Shown in pieces: positions 35,437 to 44,667 of a DNA stretch of 59,445 bases. The first letter of the stretch is position 1; every line of letters starts with the position of its first letter. Origin of the DNA: Candidatus Blautia stercoravium (lineage in GTDB: Bacteria > Bacillota > Clostridia > Lachnospirales > Lachnospiraceae); assembly GCA_019114495.1 (NCBI GenBank), contig DXFK01000187.1, forward strand, positions 1-59,445, written 5' to 3'. Under the pieces are notes generated by a model. That model had not been told where the DNA came from. It ran no database searches and was given only the letters and a program-made list of their open reading frames with translations. Position numbers and translations under genes: made by a program.

Positions 35437-37236
35437 ATGAAATGTTATGTGAAAGACTATCCCAGGCCACAGTTTGTGAGAAACAACTGGGAAAATTTAA
35501 ACGGAATTTGGTCGTTTTCCTTCGATGATGAAAACTGCGGAGAGCAGCAGAAATGGTTTGAACATTTTCCCGGAGAGAAAACCATCCGAGTACCGTTTAC
35601 GTATGAGACAAAACTCAGCGGAATTCAGGAGGAAACCCGCCATGATGCTGTCTGGTACCGCAGAACCGTACAGGTGGACGGCGCCAGACTGAAAAATCAG
35701 AGATATGTCATTCATTTCGAGGGCAGCGACTTTCTGACAAAGCTGTGGGTGAACGGGCAATATGTGGGCTGCCACAGAGGAGGATACGCAAGATTTTCCT
35801 TTGATCTTACCGATCTTGTCAGGGACGGGGAAAACGAGCTGACGGTGAAGGTGGAAGACAGTTTTGACATGCAGCAGCCGCGCGGAAAGCAGCGCTGGAT
35901 CGAAGAAAACTTCGGCTGCTGGTATGTACAGACGACAGGAATCTGGAAAACGGTCTGGACGGAGTATGTGCCAAAAGCCCGTCTGGAATGCGTAAAAATG
36001 ACGCCAGATCTGAAATCCCACAGCCTGAAACTGGAATATGAGGTTCTTGCGCCGGAGTCCATGTGGGACGGTGATCTGCTGCTGGAAGCAGTGGTTTCCT
36101 TCGGAGGCGTGACCGTGAACAGGATTCTGAGCGCCGTTATGTCCGGTCATATGAAAACGGAAATCGATCTGTTTATAAAACGGGGAGCCGGCATGGAATG
36201 GGCGTTAAAAACCTGGAGCCCGGAACAGCCGGACCTGTATGATGTGGAATTCCGTCTGCTGCGAGAGGGAGAGGTTCTGGATGAAGTGGGATCCTATTTT
36301 GCGATGCGGGAGATCCGGATTGACGGACCGAATGTTCTTCTCAATGGAAAGCCGCTGTACCAGAAACTGATCCTGGATCAGGGATACTGGAAAGATTCCC
36401 ATCTGACGCCTCCGCACGAAGAGGCACTGATTGAGGATATCGACAAGATTCAGGCGCTTGGTTACAACGGTCTGCGCAAGCATCAGAAAATAGAGGATGA
36501 GAGGTTTCTTTACTGGTGTGACGTAAAGGGCATGCTGGTCTGGAGTGAGGCACCGGCGGCCTATCAGTTTACCGATTATGCGGTTTTGGAATTTGTCTCC
36601 GAGTGGATGGAGATTGTGAAACAGAATTACAACCATCCTTGCATTATTACCTGGACGCCGTTCAATGAATCCTGGGGCATCGGTCAGGTGAAGACCGAAC
36701 GGCCGGAACAGCATTTCACGGAAGCCGTTTATCACCTGACAAAGAGCATGGATCCTTTCCGTCCCGTGATTGTCAACGACGGATGGGAGCATACGGTTTC
36801 CGATATCATCACGCTGCATGATTATGAAGAGGCAGGAGAAATTTTGAAGAAGCGGTATGTGGAGTGCAGGGACGATATTTTTGCAAATAAAGTCTATCAC
36901 TGCAGCCACAAAGCAGCTTTGGCAGACGGATACGAGTATCAGGGGCAGCCGGTCATTATCAGCGAATACGGAGGGATTGCCTTCAATAACGACGATGCCG
37001 GATGGGGATACGGCAACAAGGTAAATACAAAAGAAGAGTTTGTCCGGAGATTTGATGAGATTACAACGGCGGTCAAGGAAATTCCGTATGTCTGCGGGTT
37101 CTGTTATACGCAGGTTTCCGATGTGCAGCAGGAGATCAACGGGCTGATGGATATGGATAGGAATTTTAAGGTGGAAACAGAAGTCATAAAAGAGATCAAT
37201 GAAAGAAAAACAGGCTTCTGGAGATCTTACATGTAG
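35437..37236 (+). CDS. GH2 glycosidase, short form
   Basis: A 599-residue GH2 enzyme: jelly-roll domain (about 10-180, with RVPFTYETKLSGIQ), immunoglobulin-like domain (about 185-275) and TIM barrel (about 280-599). The acid/base is E411 in TPFNESWGI and the nucleophile E510 in VIISEYGGIAF. It lacks the C-terminal domains of large LacZ enzymes, giving the size of short beta-galactosidases or glucuronidases. No signal peptide. ATG 35437 (after GGGGTGAAAGG) is preferred over GTG 35428. The GH38 gene follows 17 bases after its stop; both are probably released from the ArsR-type repressor by a sugar. Confidence 0.92.
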   Translation: MKCYVKDYPRPQFVRNNWENLNGIWSFSFDDENCGEQQKWFEHFPGEKTIRVPFTYETKLSGIQEETRHDAVWYRRTVQVDGARLKNQRYVIHFEGSDFLTKLWVNGQYVGCHRGGYARFSFDLTDLVRDGENELTVKVEDSFDMQQPRGKQRWIEENFGCWYVQTTGIWKTVWTEYVPKARLECVKMTPDLKSHSLKLEYEVLAPESMWDGDLLLEAVVSFGGVTVNRILSAVMSGHMKTEIDLFIKRGAGMEWALKTWSPEQPDLYDVEFRLLREGEVLDEVGSYFAMREIRIDGPNVLLNGKPLYQKLILDQGYWKDSHLTPPHEEALIEDIDKIQALGYNGLRKHQKIEDERFLYWCDVKGMLVWSEAPAAYQFTDYAVLEFVSEWMEIVKQNYNHPCIITWTPFNESWGIGQVKTERPEQHFTEAVYHLTKSMDPFRPVIVNDGWEHTVSDIITLHDYEEAGEILKKRYVECRDDIFANKVYHCSHKAALADGYEYQGQPVIISEYGGIAFNNDDAGWGYGNKVNTKEEFVRRFDEITTAVKEIPYVCGFCYTQVSDVQQEINGLMDMDRNFKVETEVIKEINERKTGFWRSYM

Positions 37237-37253
37237 GACAGGAGGGATTAGAC

Positions 37254-40200
37254 ATGTTTTTAACGATTGAAAAATTCAGAAGAAGAACAGAGGAGCTGGG
37301 GCAGCGCCGGTATTTCGGACACCGGAGTATTGCACCGTTTACATCAATGGAAGGTACGCTTTCACCGGATGAAAGCTATCATGAAGTTCCGGAAAAGATT
37401 GAAGGAGAGGAGTTCGGCCCCGGTGATACGTTCATGGGCAGAGATCGGTATCTCTGGCTGGAAAAGACAGTAAAGCTGCCGGAGGCGGTCAAAGGCTGTG
37501 AGGTAGCCGGACTGTTCAATTTCGGCGAAACCGGAGGAGGATTCAACAGTGGATTTGAATCTCTTCTTTATGTGAACGGACATCCGTACCAGGGCGTGGA
37601 TACATATCACAATGAAGTGCTTTTTGACTGTTATGAGGGAAAAGAAGTACGTCTGACATTCCTTCTGTGGACAGGATTGGAAGGCGGAGGAAAACACCGT
37701 ACGTTTTATCATCAGTGCAAGCAGGCGGATCTTGTCTGGCTGCATAAAAAGACGGACGAACTGTATTATTTTGCCCGTGCGATTACGGAAACCCTGGAGC
37801 TGCTGCCGGAGGAGAGCGAGCAGTATGAGGATCTGAAAGGGGCTTTGGACCGGGCGCTTTGCTGTATCAACTGGGATGAAGATTCTTTTTATGAGACGGC
37901 AGAGACAGCCCATGATGTACTGATGAAGGAGCTGGAGGACATGGAAAAGCACACCGATGTCACGGTAAATGTTGTGGGGCATACTCATATTGACGTGGCA
38001 TGGCTGTGGCGTCTGAAACATACCAGGGAAAAGGCACAGCGTTCGTTTTCTACGGTGCTCCGGCTGATGGAGCGGTATGATGAATATGTTTTTCTGCAGA
38101 CACAGCCGCAGCTTTACAAGTATATCAGGGAAGACTGTCCGGAATTATACGACAGGATTCGTCAGAAAGTGAAGGAAGGAAAATGGGAACCGGACGGCGG
38201 TATGTGGGTGGAAGCAGACTGCAACATTACGTCCGGCGAAGCGCTGGTGCGTCAGCTGCTTTACGGAACCCGGTTTTTTGAGCAGGAATTTGGTAAAAAA
38301 TGCGAGTATCTCTGGCTGCCGGATGTGTTCGGTTATAGCTGGGCGCTGCCGCAGATTCTGAAACAGTGTGAGATTGATACATTTATGACCACCAAGATCA
38401 GCTGGAATCAGTTTAACACCATTCCGGATGACCTGTTTTGGTGGAAGGGAATTGACGGAACCAGGATCCTTACGTATTTTGTGAACACGCCAGAGGAAGG
38501 ACGAGACATGACCGAGCGGTATTCCACATATAATGGAATGATTTCTCCTCATTCCGTGCTGGGCAGCTGGAAGAAGTTCAAAAACAAGGAACTCAGTAAG
38601 GAAACGCTGATTTCTTACGGCTATGGTGACGGAGGCGGAGGGGCAACACGGGATATGCTGGAAATGCGCCGGGCGCTGGATGCCCTTCCGGGGGTTCCCC
38701 ATGTGAAAGCAGGCCGGGCTGGAGACTTTTTCCGCAGACTTCATGAAAAAGTAGAACAGACGGACCGGTATGTCCACACTTGGGACGGAGAACTGTATCT
38801 GGAGTATCACAGGGGAACCTATACTTCCCAGGCATACAACAAAAAGACAAACCGCCGGATGGAGAACCGGCTGGCGCAGACAGAATGGCTTTCTTCCCTG
38901 GCATACATTCTGGGAGGAAAGTATGCGCAGCAGGAACTCCACGACAGCTGGGAATGTGTGCTGCTGCATCAGTTCCATGATATTATTCCCGGATCTTCCA
39001 TTCGTGAGGTTTACAGTGATTCCCGCATCAATTACGCTGTGGCGGAAGAGCGGGTCGAACGGGTACAGAAGGATGCGCTGGATTACCTCACCCGACCGGA
39101 GGAAAACCGTTACAGTATCTGTTCCACCGACAGCTTCGGGGGAAAAGAGCTGGTGGAAATCCCGCGGACGGAGGAGGGAAGTTTCCGAAACCCGGCAGGG
39201 GAAACCCTTTTGGCACAGAGAACAGAAACAGGCTACAGGGTTCTGGCGGATGTGGAACCGTTCGGTGTGACTTCTGTCACGTTTGTCCCGGGAGAGAGTC
39301 CGGCGGAGAATTCTTCTTTTACATATGAGAGGAATTCGCTGGAGACACCGTTTTACAGGATTGTATGGAATGACCAGGGACAGCTGACAGAAGTATATGA
39401 CAGGGAAGCGCAGCGGCCTGTTCTTTGTGAAGGAGGAATGGGAAATGTTCTGGAAGTCTATGAAGACAAACCGGTCAATTATGATGCGTGGGATATTGAT
39501 AGTTTCTATATTCAGAAAAAAGAGAACGTCGTACTGGCAAAAGAGCCGGAACTGATCTGCAATGGTGCGCTTTTTGCGGTTGTCCGTTTTACCTATGCAT
39601 ATCACAGATCCGTGATCACACAGGATATGACGGTATACCGCCATACCAGAAGAATGGATTTTATCACCCATGTGGACTGGCATGAGGAACACCGTCTGCT
39701 GAAGGCGGCCTTTTACACCGACATCCGCTCGACGAAGGCGACCTACGATATCCAGTTCGGTCATGTGGAACGCCCGACACACTGGAACAACAGCTGGGAC
39801 TGGGCAAGGTTTGAAGTCTGCGGCCACAAATGGGCGGATCTTTCCGAAACCGGATATGGAGTCAGTCTTCTGAATGACTGCAAGTACGGTTATAACATCA
39901 AGGAAAATGCCGTGAAGATCAGTCTGCTCAAAAGCGCGAAACATCCCGATACCGAGGCGGACATGGGTGAGCATACGTTTACGTATTCGCTGTATCCGCA
40001 TCTTGGAGGACCGGTGGAAGGAGGAACCATTGAGGAAGCAAATCGCCTGAATCTGCCGGCATGTGTAGTTCCCGGTACCTTTGCAGATGAAAGAAAACTT
40101 GTCAGAGTTTCCTCTGACGGAGTACAGATCGATGTGGTTAAGAAAGCGGAGGATGAGAACTGCCTGATTGTGCGCCTGCATGAATGCAGAGGCGGAAGGG

Positions 40201-40349
40201 AAAAGATCACTCTGTCCTCGGAATATCCGGTAACCCGGATCGTACCGTGTAATCTTCTTGAGCATGACTGCGGAGAGGGCACGGAAGGGGCTGAGGTCTC
40301 CTTTACGGTTACTCCGTTTGAAATCCGGACCTTTAAGCTGTACTTTTAG
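37254..40349 (+). CDS. Alpha-mannosidase, GH38
   Basis: A 1031-residue retaining zinc mannosidase. After an N-terminal beta domain, the catalytic domain has the zinc residues in VVGHTHIDVAWLW, the nucleophile aspartate in LWLPDVFGYSWALPQ, and a third histidine in LLHQFHDIIPGSS. The long C-terminal beta domains include DFITHVDWHEEHRLLKAAF, a family motif. No signal peptide. Bacterial GH38 enzymes trim alpha-1,2, 1,3 or 1,6 mannose from imported glycans. The pairing with GH2 suggests an N-glycan or mannose-containing plant glycan as the source. Last gene of the operon; the next gene is convergent. Confidence 0.96.
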   Translation: MFLTIEKFRRRTEELGQRRYFGHRSIAPFTSMEGTLSPDESYHEVPEKIEGEEFGPGDTFMGRDRYLWLEKTVKLPEAVKGCEVAGLFNFGETGGGFNSGFESLLYVNGHPYQGVDTYHNEVLFDCYEGKEVRLTFLLWTGLEGGGKHRTFYHQCKQADLVWLHKKTDELYYFARAITETLELLPEESEQYEDLKGALDRALCCINWDEDSFYETAETAHDVLMKELEDMEKHTDVTVNVVGHTHIDVAWLWRLKHTREKAQRSFSTVLRLMERYDEYVFLQTQPQLYKYIREDCPELYDRIRQKVKEGKWEPDGGMWVEADCNITSGEALVRQLLYGTRFFEQEFGKKCEYLWLPDVFGYSWALPQILKQCEIDTFMTTKISWNQFNTIPDDLFWWKGIDGTRILTYFVNTPEEGRDMTERYSTYNGMISPHSVLGSWKKFKNKELSKETLISYGYGDGGGGATRDMLEMRRALDALPGVPHVKAGRAGDFFRRLHEKVEQTDRYVHTWDGELYLEYHRGTYTSQAYNKKTNRRMENRLAQTEWLSSLAYILGGKYAQQELHDSWECVLLHQFHDIIPGSSIREVYSDSRINYAVAEERVERVQKDALDYLTRPEENRYSICSTDSFGGKELVEIPRTEEGSFRNPAGETLLAQRTETGYRVLADVEPFGVTSVTFVPGESPAENSSFTYERNSLETPFYRIVWNDQGQLTEVYDREAQRPVLCEGGMGNVLEVYEDKPVNYDAWDIDSFYIQKKENVVLAKEPELICNGALFAVVRFTYAYHRSVITQDMTVYRHTRRMDFITHVDWHEEHRLLKAAFYTDIRSTKATYDIQFGHVERPTHWNNSWDWARFEVCGHKWADLSETGYGVSLLNDCKYGYNIKENAVKISLLKSAKHPDTEADMGEHTFTYSLYPHLGGPVEGGTIEEANRLNLPACVVPGTFADERKLVRVSSDGVQIDVVKKAEDENCLIVRLHECRGGREKITLSSEYPVTRIVPCNLLEHDCGEGTEGAEVSFTVTPFEIRTFKLYF

Positions 40350-40370
40350 AAGGCGAAGGCTGCGGGATGC

Positions 40371-40919
40371 TCAGGCAATCCCGTAACCTCCGCTCAGAGG
40401 GTCCTGAAACCACGGGATCTGGGGCGGCCAGAAGGTAAACAGTACAAAGACAAGAACGACAGCGGCAAAGGTAAGAAGCACGAGAGAAGGGTTGATTCCG
40501 TCGCTGTAACGGTAGATGTGCAGACCGGCCAGCTGACCGGCCAGAAGAGAAAGCAGCAGAATCAGAATATCCACCCAGAGAAGTTCAGTTCCGAAAGCTT
40601 CCGTGTAAAAGTAATAGATCAGAGGCATGGTGAGCAGAGCAGTCAGCAAGGCACAGACAGCGCCGGCGTACCATTTTTCCCTGCAGAGCTGTTCCTGTTC
40701 CCCTCGGAACCGGTCATACAGAAGCCACCACAGGATGACCGGCCACAGTACCAGCTTGGAGTGCTCCCAGACACTTTCGTTGACAGGTGCAAACAGGCCG
40801 GCCAGAGTACTCTGGCCGGTAAAATCATACAGAAAATGCATCAAAGAACCGAGTACAAACAGTACGGGGATACCGGTCAGGATCCATTTTTCGGGTGGGG
40901 ATAACTGTTTCAGAGACAT
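40371..40919 (-). CDS. Small membrane protein of unknown function (DUF6512-like)
   Basis: A 182-residue protein with about five membrane helices (for example WILTGIPVLFVLGSLMHFLY, LVLWPVILWWLLY and VLLTFAAVVLVFVLFTFW). Motif PVNESVWEHSKLVLWP between helices 1 and 2 is the hallmark of the family now named DUF6512. The frame extends to 40940, but ATG 40919 with AAGGAG ten bases upstream is preferred. Function is unknown. It converges on the GH38 gene, so it is not part of the glycan operon. Confidence 0.78.
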   Translation of the reverse strand: MSLKQLSPPEKWILTGIPVLFVLGSLMHFLYDFTGQSTLAGLFAPVNESVWEHSKLVLWPVILWWLLYDRFRGEQEQLCREKWYAGAVCALLTALLTMPLIYYFYTEAFGTELLWVDILILLLSLLAGQLAGLHIYRYSDGINPSLVLLTFAAVVLVFVLFTFWPPQIPWFQDPLSGGYGIA

Positions 40920-41039
40920 GGAACATCCACTCCTTATCATGTTTTGATAGCATCCGTGTAAAAGAGACCGTATGGTCCCCGGTACACTGATGATACAGTG
41001 TATGTGGAAGTGGATGCTTTTATGTGATATTTTCTGGAA

Positions 41040-41225
41040 TCATGCAATACCATCCAGCCAGTTCCACGCAAGCCAGCCCCAGTTATTGTCTACATAGAAG
41101 TCAAGCGGATAGTTTGACAGCGGATATTTTGAGTAGAGATTATCCGCATATACTGTGTCGTCTACCAGTCCCGTCCCATGGGCGACAGTTCCCAAAAGTG
41201 CAAGTAGGATAAGTGAAAGTACAGT
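41040..41225 (-). pseudogene. Fragment of a conjugative-element membrane protein
   Basis: On the minus strand: a signal-peptide-like LSLILLALLGTVAHGTG, then LVDDTVYADNLYSKYPLSNY and LDFYVDNNWGWLAWNWLDGI, then a stop. This matches the start of the TrbL/VirB6-like membrane protein of Tn916-type and other Firmicute integrative conjugative elements, from memory of that family. Only about 60 of several hundred residues remain. Its upstream side runs straight into a GH3 fragment on the other strand at about 41225, so the start codon is lost. Confidence 0.65.
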
Positions 41226-41663
41226 GAAACTTGGTATTCCTATGGTAGGTGTACATTTTAATGGAAGACTGATTTCTTCCCATGTAGCAGAGCAGTATCT
41301 GGATGCGATTCTGGAAGCATGGAATCCATCTGAAATGGGAGCGCCGGCAATATCAGCAGTTCTTCGCGGAGAATATAATCCGGGGGAAGAGATCAAGAAT
41401 AGTGTGGATATTATGAATACAGGGACTTGTGAAAGAACAGAAGTTATACAGCTTTATCTGCATGATCTGTCAGCAAGCTGCAGCAGTCTCAGCTTGCGTT
41501 TTTGGATCGTGACATGAAGTGGAAGGCTGAGAAGGGAAAGTTTGATGTTATGGTTGGTAGTTCTTCAGAAGATATCCGAATGAGGAGTACGTTCCTGGTT
41601 AAGGAAAATCAGTGGATTAAAGAAAAGACACGGGGGTTCTATGCATCATGCAAAATAAAATAA
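41223..41663 (+). pseudogene. C-terminal remnant of a GH3 beta-glucosidase
   Basis: First frame: GIPMVGVHFNGRLISS, AEQYLDAILEAWNPSEMGAPA and ISAVLRGEYNPGEE, the end of the GH3 alpha/beta sandwich domain, then VDIMNTGTCERTEVIQLYLHD, the start of the fibronectin-like domain. About 40 residues are then missing, and the end continues in another frame: QLAFLDRDMKWKAEKGKF and VMVGSSSEDIRMRSTF, stopping at 41663. The catalytic barrel is absent. It is a clear decayed gene, cut on its left by the conjugative-element fragment. Confidence 0.8.
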
Positions 41664-41687
41664 TTGGCTCTGAACGGAGGGAAAAAG

Positions 41688-43859
41688 ATGGTATTTGAGG
41701 CAAAATGGATTACAACATCAATGAATACCGGAGATGTATGTCCAGTATTTCGAAAAGACTGGTCTATTACGAAGCCAGTGAGAAAAGCAGAATTGATTAT
41801 AACAGCACTGGGTGTCTACGAAGCTGTTTTAAATGGCAGCAGGGTCAGTGAAGATGTGCTGATGCCAGGCTGGACAAGCTATGATAAACGTCTGCAATAT
41901 CAGAAATATGATATTACAGAATTAGTAGAAAAAGAAAACAGTTTGATGGTTACAGTTGGAAAAGGTTGGTTTTCTTCTCCAATGCCGGGATGGGTGGAAT
42001 CAGAAGACAAGGACCGCAGAAAAAATAGACCGAGGGGGATCCTCTCAGAAATTCATCTTTATCTGGAAGATGGCAGTGAAGAAATTATTTCCACAGACCA
42101 TTCATGGAAATGGGGGGAAAGTGGCATTCGGTTCAGTGAAATCTATGATGGAGAATACTGTGACGGTAGTTTCGTAACCAAACAGTGGAAACAGACAGAA
42201 GAATTTCAGTGGTCATATGATATTTTGATCCCACAGGAAGGTGAACCGATTCGGGAGATGGAACGTATTTCCGCAAAGGAGATTTTTTATACTCCGTCAG
42301 GAGAACTGGTAGTAGATTTCGGTCAGGAAGTAACCGGATATGTGGAAATATCTTTAGATGCCCAAGCAGGCGACAAGGTTCGGATACTGCACGGAGAAGT
42401 TCTTGATAAACACGGAAATTTCTATAATGCAAATTATCGAAGCGCGAAGGCAGAATTGCATTACATTTGTAAAGATGGAAAACAGACCTGGCATCCACGA
42501 CTGACATTTTTTGGATTTCGTTACATTAAACTTGTTCAGTTTCCCATTAAGCCAGAACTTAGTCAATTCGCAGCTGTCTCGGTCTATTCAAAAATTCGCC
42601 GCACAGGGCATATATATTGTTCTGATCCGGAGCTTAATCACCTGTTTTCTAACATTTTCTGGGGTCAGAAAGGAAATTTTCTGGATGTTCCGACGGATTG
42701 TCCTCAGAGAGATGAGCGTCTTGGATGGACAGGTGATGCCCAGGTATTTGTGAAAGCGGCAAGCTACAATTTTGACGTTGAAAAATTTTTCTGTAAATGG
42801 CTTCGTGATCTTGCAGCAGATCAAAGAGAAGACGGAAGTGTGGGACAAGTAATCCCTGATTACCTTCCGGAAGGAAGTCCCAGTGCAGCCTGGGGAGATG
42901 CGGCGGTAATCTGTCCCTGGCAGATATACCTTACCTATGGAAATAAAAGAGTATTGGAACAACAGTTTGAAAGTATGAAAAAGTGGGTGGACTATATTAC
43001 AAAAGTCACAAAGACCCAATACCTGTGGACGGGAGGAGAACATTTCGGGGACTGGTTGGGGTTGGACGCTCCTTCTGGAAGTTATAAAGGTTCTTCAAGA
43101 GAGGACTTTATTGCCTCCGCTTTTTATGCAAATTCTGTGAGACTGGTAACCAAAGCAGGAAAAGTATTGGGCGAGGACATCACTGAATATGAAATACTTT
43201 ACAAAAATATTGTAAAAACTTTTCAACGTACCTATCCGGTATGTCATACACAGACAGAATATGTGCTGGCAATATATTTTGAACTGACAGAAACTCCACA
43301 GAAATTTGCAGATCAGCTTGCGGAACTGATAAAAAAAGATGGCTCTCAAATAAGAACAGGATTTGTGGGAACACCATATATTCTTCATGTACTCAGCGAA
43401 TACGGATATGCTCGTCTGGCCTATACGCTTTTTCTCAGAAGAGAATATCCTTCCTGGTTATATTCTGTAAGAAAAGGGGCCACTACAATTTGGGAGCATT
43501 GGGATGGAATCATGGAAAACGGAGATTTCTGGGACACGGCAATGAATTCTTTTAATCATTATGCATATGGTGCTGTTGCTGACTGGATATATGAAAAAGC
43601 GGCAGGAATCCAATTGTTAGAAGAAGCACCAGGGTTTGAGAAAGTCCGTATAGAACCCCAGGCAGATTATCGAATTGGCTGGCTGGAAGCATCTATTGAT
43701 ACAAAACACGGCAGAATCTGTTCCCGGTGGACAAACGAGGACCGAGGTATCAAATATGAAATTGAAACAGCCGTAGATGCAGAAATTATTATCAACAAAG
43801 AGAAGTACATAGTTCGTCCTGGATGTTACACATTCTGGAAAGACAAACATTCAAAATGA
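41688..43859 (+). CDS. Alpha-L-rhamnosidase, GH78 (second copy, canonical type)
   Basis: A 723-residue GH78 enzyme. It starts at the rhamnosidase N-domain (WITTSMNTGDVCPVFRKDW), lacking the fibronectin-like domain of the copy at 13710, then the concanavalin-like domain with VVDFGQEVTGYVEI, the six-hairpin barrel with the canonical acid loop DCPQRDERLGWTGDAQVF, and a C-terminal beta domain with IQLLEEAPGFEKVRIEPQ. No signal peptide. ATG 41688 follows GGAGGG by eight bases. It stands alone between two scars of mobile elements, is more AT-rich than the copy at 13.7 kb, and is only distantly similar, so the two were probably gained separately. Confidence 0.94.
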   Translation: MVFEAKWITTSMNTGDVCPVFRKDWSITKPVRKAELIITALGVYEAVLNGSRVSEDVLMPGWTSYDKRLQYQKYDITELVEKENSLMVTVGKGWFSSPMPGWVESEDKDRRKNRPRGILSEIHLYLEDGSEEIISTDHSWKWGESGIRFSEIYDGEYCDGSFVTKQWKQTEEFQWSYDILIPQEGEPIREMERISAKEIFYTPSGELVVDFGQEVTGYVEISLDAQAGDKVRILHGEVLDKHGNFYNANYRSAKAELHYICKDGKQTWHPRLTFFGFRYIKLVQFPIKPELSQFAAVSVYSKIRRTGHIYCSDPELNHLFSNIFWGQKGNFLDVPTDCPQRDERLGWTGDAQVFVKAASYNFDVEKFFCKWLRDLAADQREDGSVGQVIPDYLPEGSPSAAWGDAAVICPWQIYLTYGNKRVLEQQFESMKKWVDYITKVTKTQYLWTGGEHFGDWLGLDAPSGSYKGSSREDFIASAFYANSVRLVTKAGKVLGEDITEYEILYKNIVKTFQRTYPVCHTQTEYVLAIYFELTETPQKFADQLAELIKKDGSQIRTGFVGTPYILHVLSEYGYARLAYTLFLRREYPSWLYSVRKGATTIWEHWDGIMENGDFWDTAMNSFNHYAYGAVADWIYEKAAGIQLLEEAPGFEKVRIEPQADYRIGWLEASIDTKHGRICSRWTNEDRGIKYEIETAVDAEIIINKEKYIVRPGCYTFWKDKHSK

Positions 43860-43974
43860 GTTGAGAAAGAACAGGCTCTTTTTGATGAAAGTCTTTAAAC
43901 AGAGAATCTTCGGACAACCGATGTAGATACCTCAATTTTTCCAGAATGCGGCACAGGGTTCATGATATGTCAGA

Positions 43975-44095
43975 TTAGCTGCGAAGCAGCAGTTTGTCCC
44001 ATAAAACCAGGTGGTCTCCGCGGTGGATAACTTCCAGCATATCAGTTGACACATTCCCCTCAAGGATTTTGTATCCTATGCTGCCTCTTTCAGGG
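43975..44095 (-). pseudogene. Unidentified C-terminal gene fragment
   Basis: On the minus strand a coherent piece reads RGSIGYKILEGNVSTDMLEV, then IHRGDHLVLWDKLLLRS and a stop at 43975. It has no start and joins the IS-like remnant in another frame near 44080. I do not recognise the parent protein. The flanking 43860-43974 shows nothing. Confidence 0.35.
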
Positions 44096-44216
44096 AAACA
44101 TACAGCTTTCCATCGCTGCCATTGATCTCCGTTACGTCCGTTACGCATTTGGACAGCGGCTTCTCTGCCCTGAAGTTCCTCTTTAGGAGGTTATCTGATT
44201 TTCTGTTTTCTGCCAT
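44076..44216 (-). pseudogene. IS3-family transposase remnant
   Basis: A 46-codon frame: MAENRKSDNLLKRNFRAEKP, then LSKCVTDVTEINGSDGKLYVS and a stop. The pattern 'N-x-L-x-R-x-F-x-A-x-x-P-x-x-K-x-V-T-D-[IV]-T-E' is the start of the DDE integrase core of IS3-type orfB proteins, with the first aspartate in VTDVTE. AAGGAGTGAAC precedes the ATG, so the fragment could still be translated. The rest of the transposase is gone. Confidence 0.65.
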
Positions 44217-44303
44217 TTTTGTTCACTCCTTATTCTCTTGATTATATACCGAATCCTTGAGAATGGGGTGTGAACTTTTTTATACCACATCACTTAATCC
44301 CTC

Positions 44304-44333
44304 TTGACAACCCCCAAACACACTCAGTATAAT
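44304..44333 (+). promoter_or_regulatory. Sigma-A promoter of the ileS T-box leader
   Basis: TTGACA (44304-44309), 18 bases, TATAAT (44328-44333). Both hexamers are perfect. Transcription would start near 44340, just before the T-box leader. Confidence 0.88.
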
Positions 44334-44344
44334 ATGGACTATAC

Positions 44345-44636
44345 TGAAAAACCAAGACGGAGACAGTATTTCACTGACAGAAGCCGCACAATCCCTTGTT
44401 TTCACTAGATGAGGTTTCTGCATGCCAACGTTACAGAGAGCCGGAGATGGTGGAAATCCGGTACCAGTAGCAGTGAAAGAAAATCACTCCTGAGTTGCTA
44501 TCTGAATCCAGTAGGAGATGCCGGGCTTCCTCCGTTAAAAGGAACGCATATCAAGACAGAAATGTTGTGTATGTTGTAAGAGGTGGTATAACGACAGCGT
44601 ATTTGCTCTCGTCCTGTTACAGGACGGGAGTTTTTG
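44345..44636 (+). ncRNA. T-box leader (tRNA-Ile-sensing riboswitch)
   Basis: Leader of about 290 bases before ileS. Visible parts: Stem I distal elements (GAGAGCCGGAGATGGTGGAAA around 44436-44456), a candidate specifier ATC at 44500-44502 followed by TGAA, the linker CAGTAGGAGATGCCGGG (44509-44525), the T-box motif GAGGTGGTATAACGAC (44579-44594) whose TGGT can pair with the tRNA end, and a terminator CTCTCGTCCTG (44606-44616) / CAGGACGGGAG (44620-44630) with a T-run. Uncharged tRNA-Ile would favour the antiterminator and read-through into ileS. The T-box core is a variant of the common GGTGGTACCGCG. Confidence 0.85.
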
Positions 44637-44667
44637 TTTTTATTCAATCAAAGAGAGGAGAAAAATC

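Noticed and set aside
38145-40265. Long minus-strand open frame (706 codons) across the GH38 gene
   Set aside because: It is the shadow of the mannosidase reading frame; composition is Cys/His/Phe-rich nonsense and it has no ribosome site or known motif.
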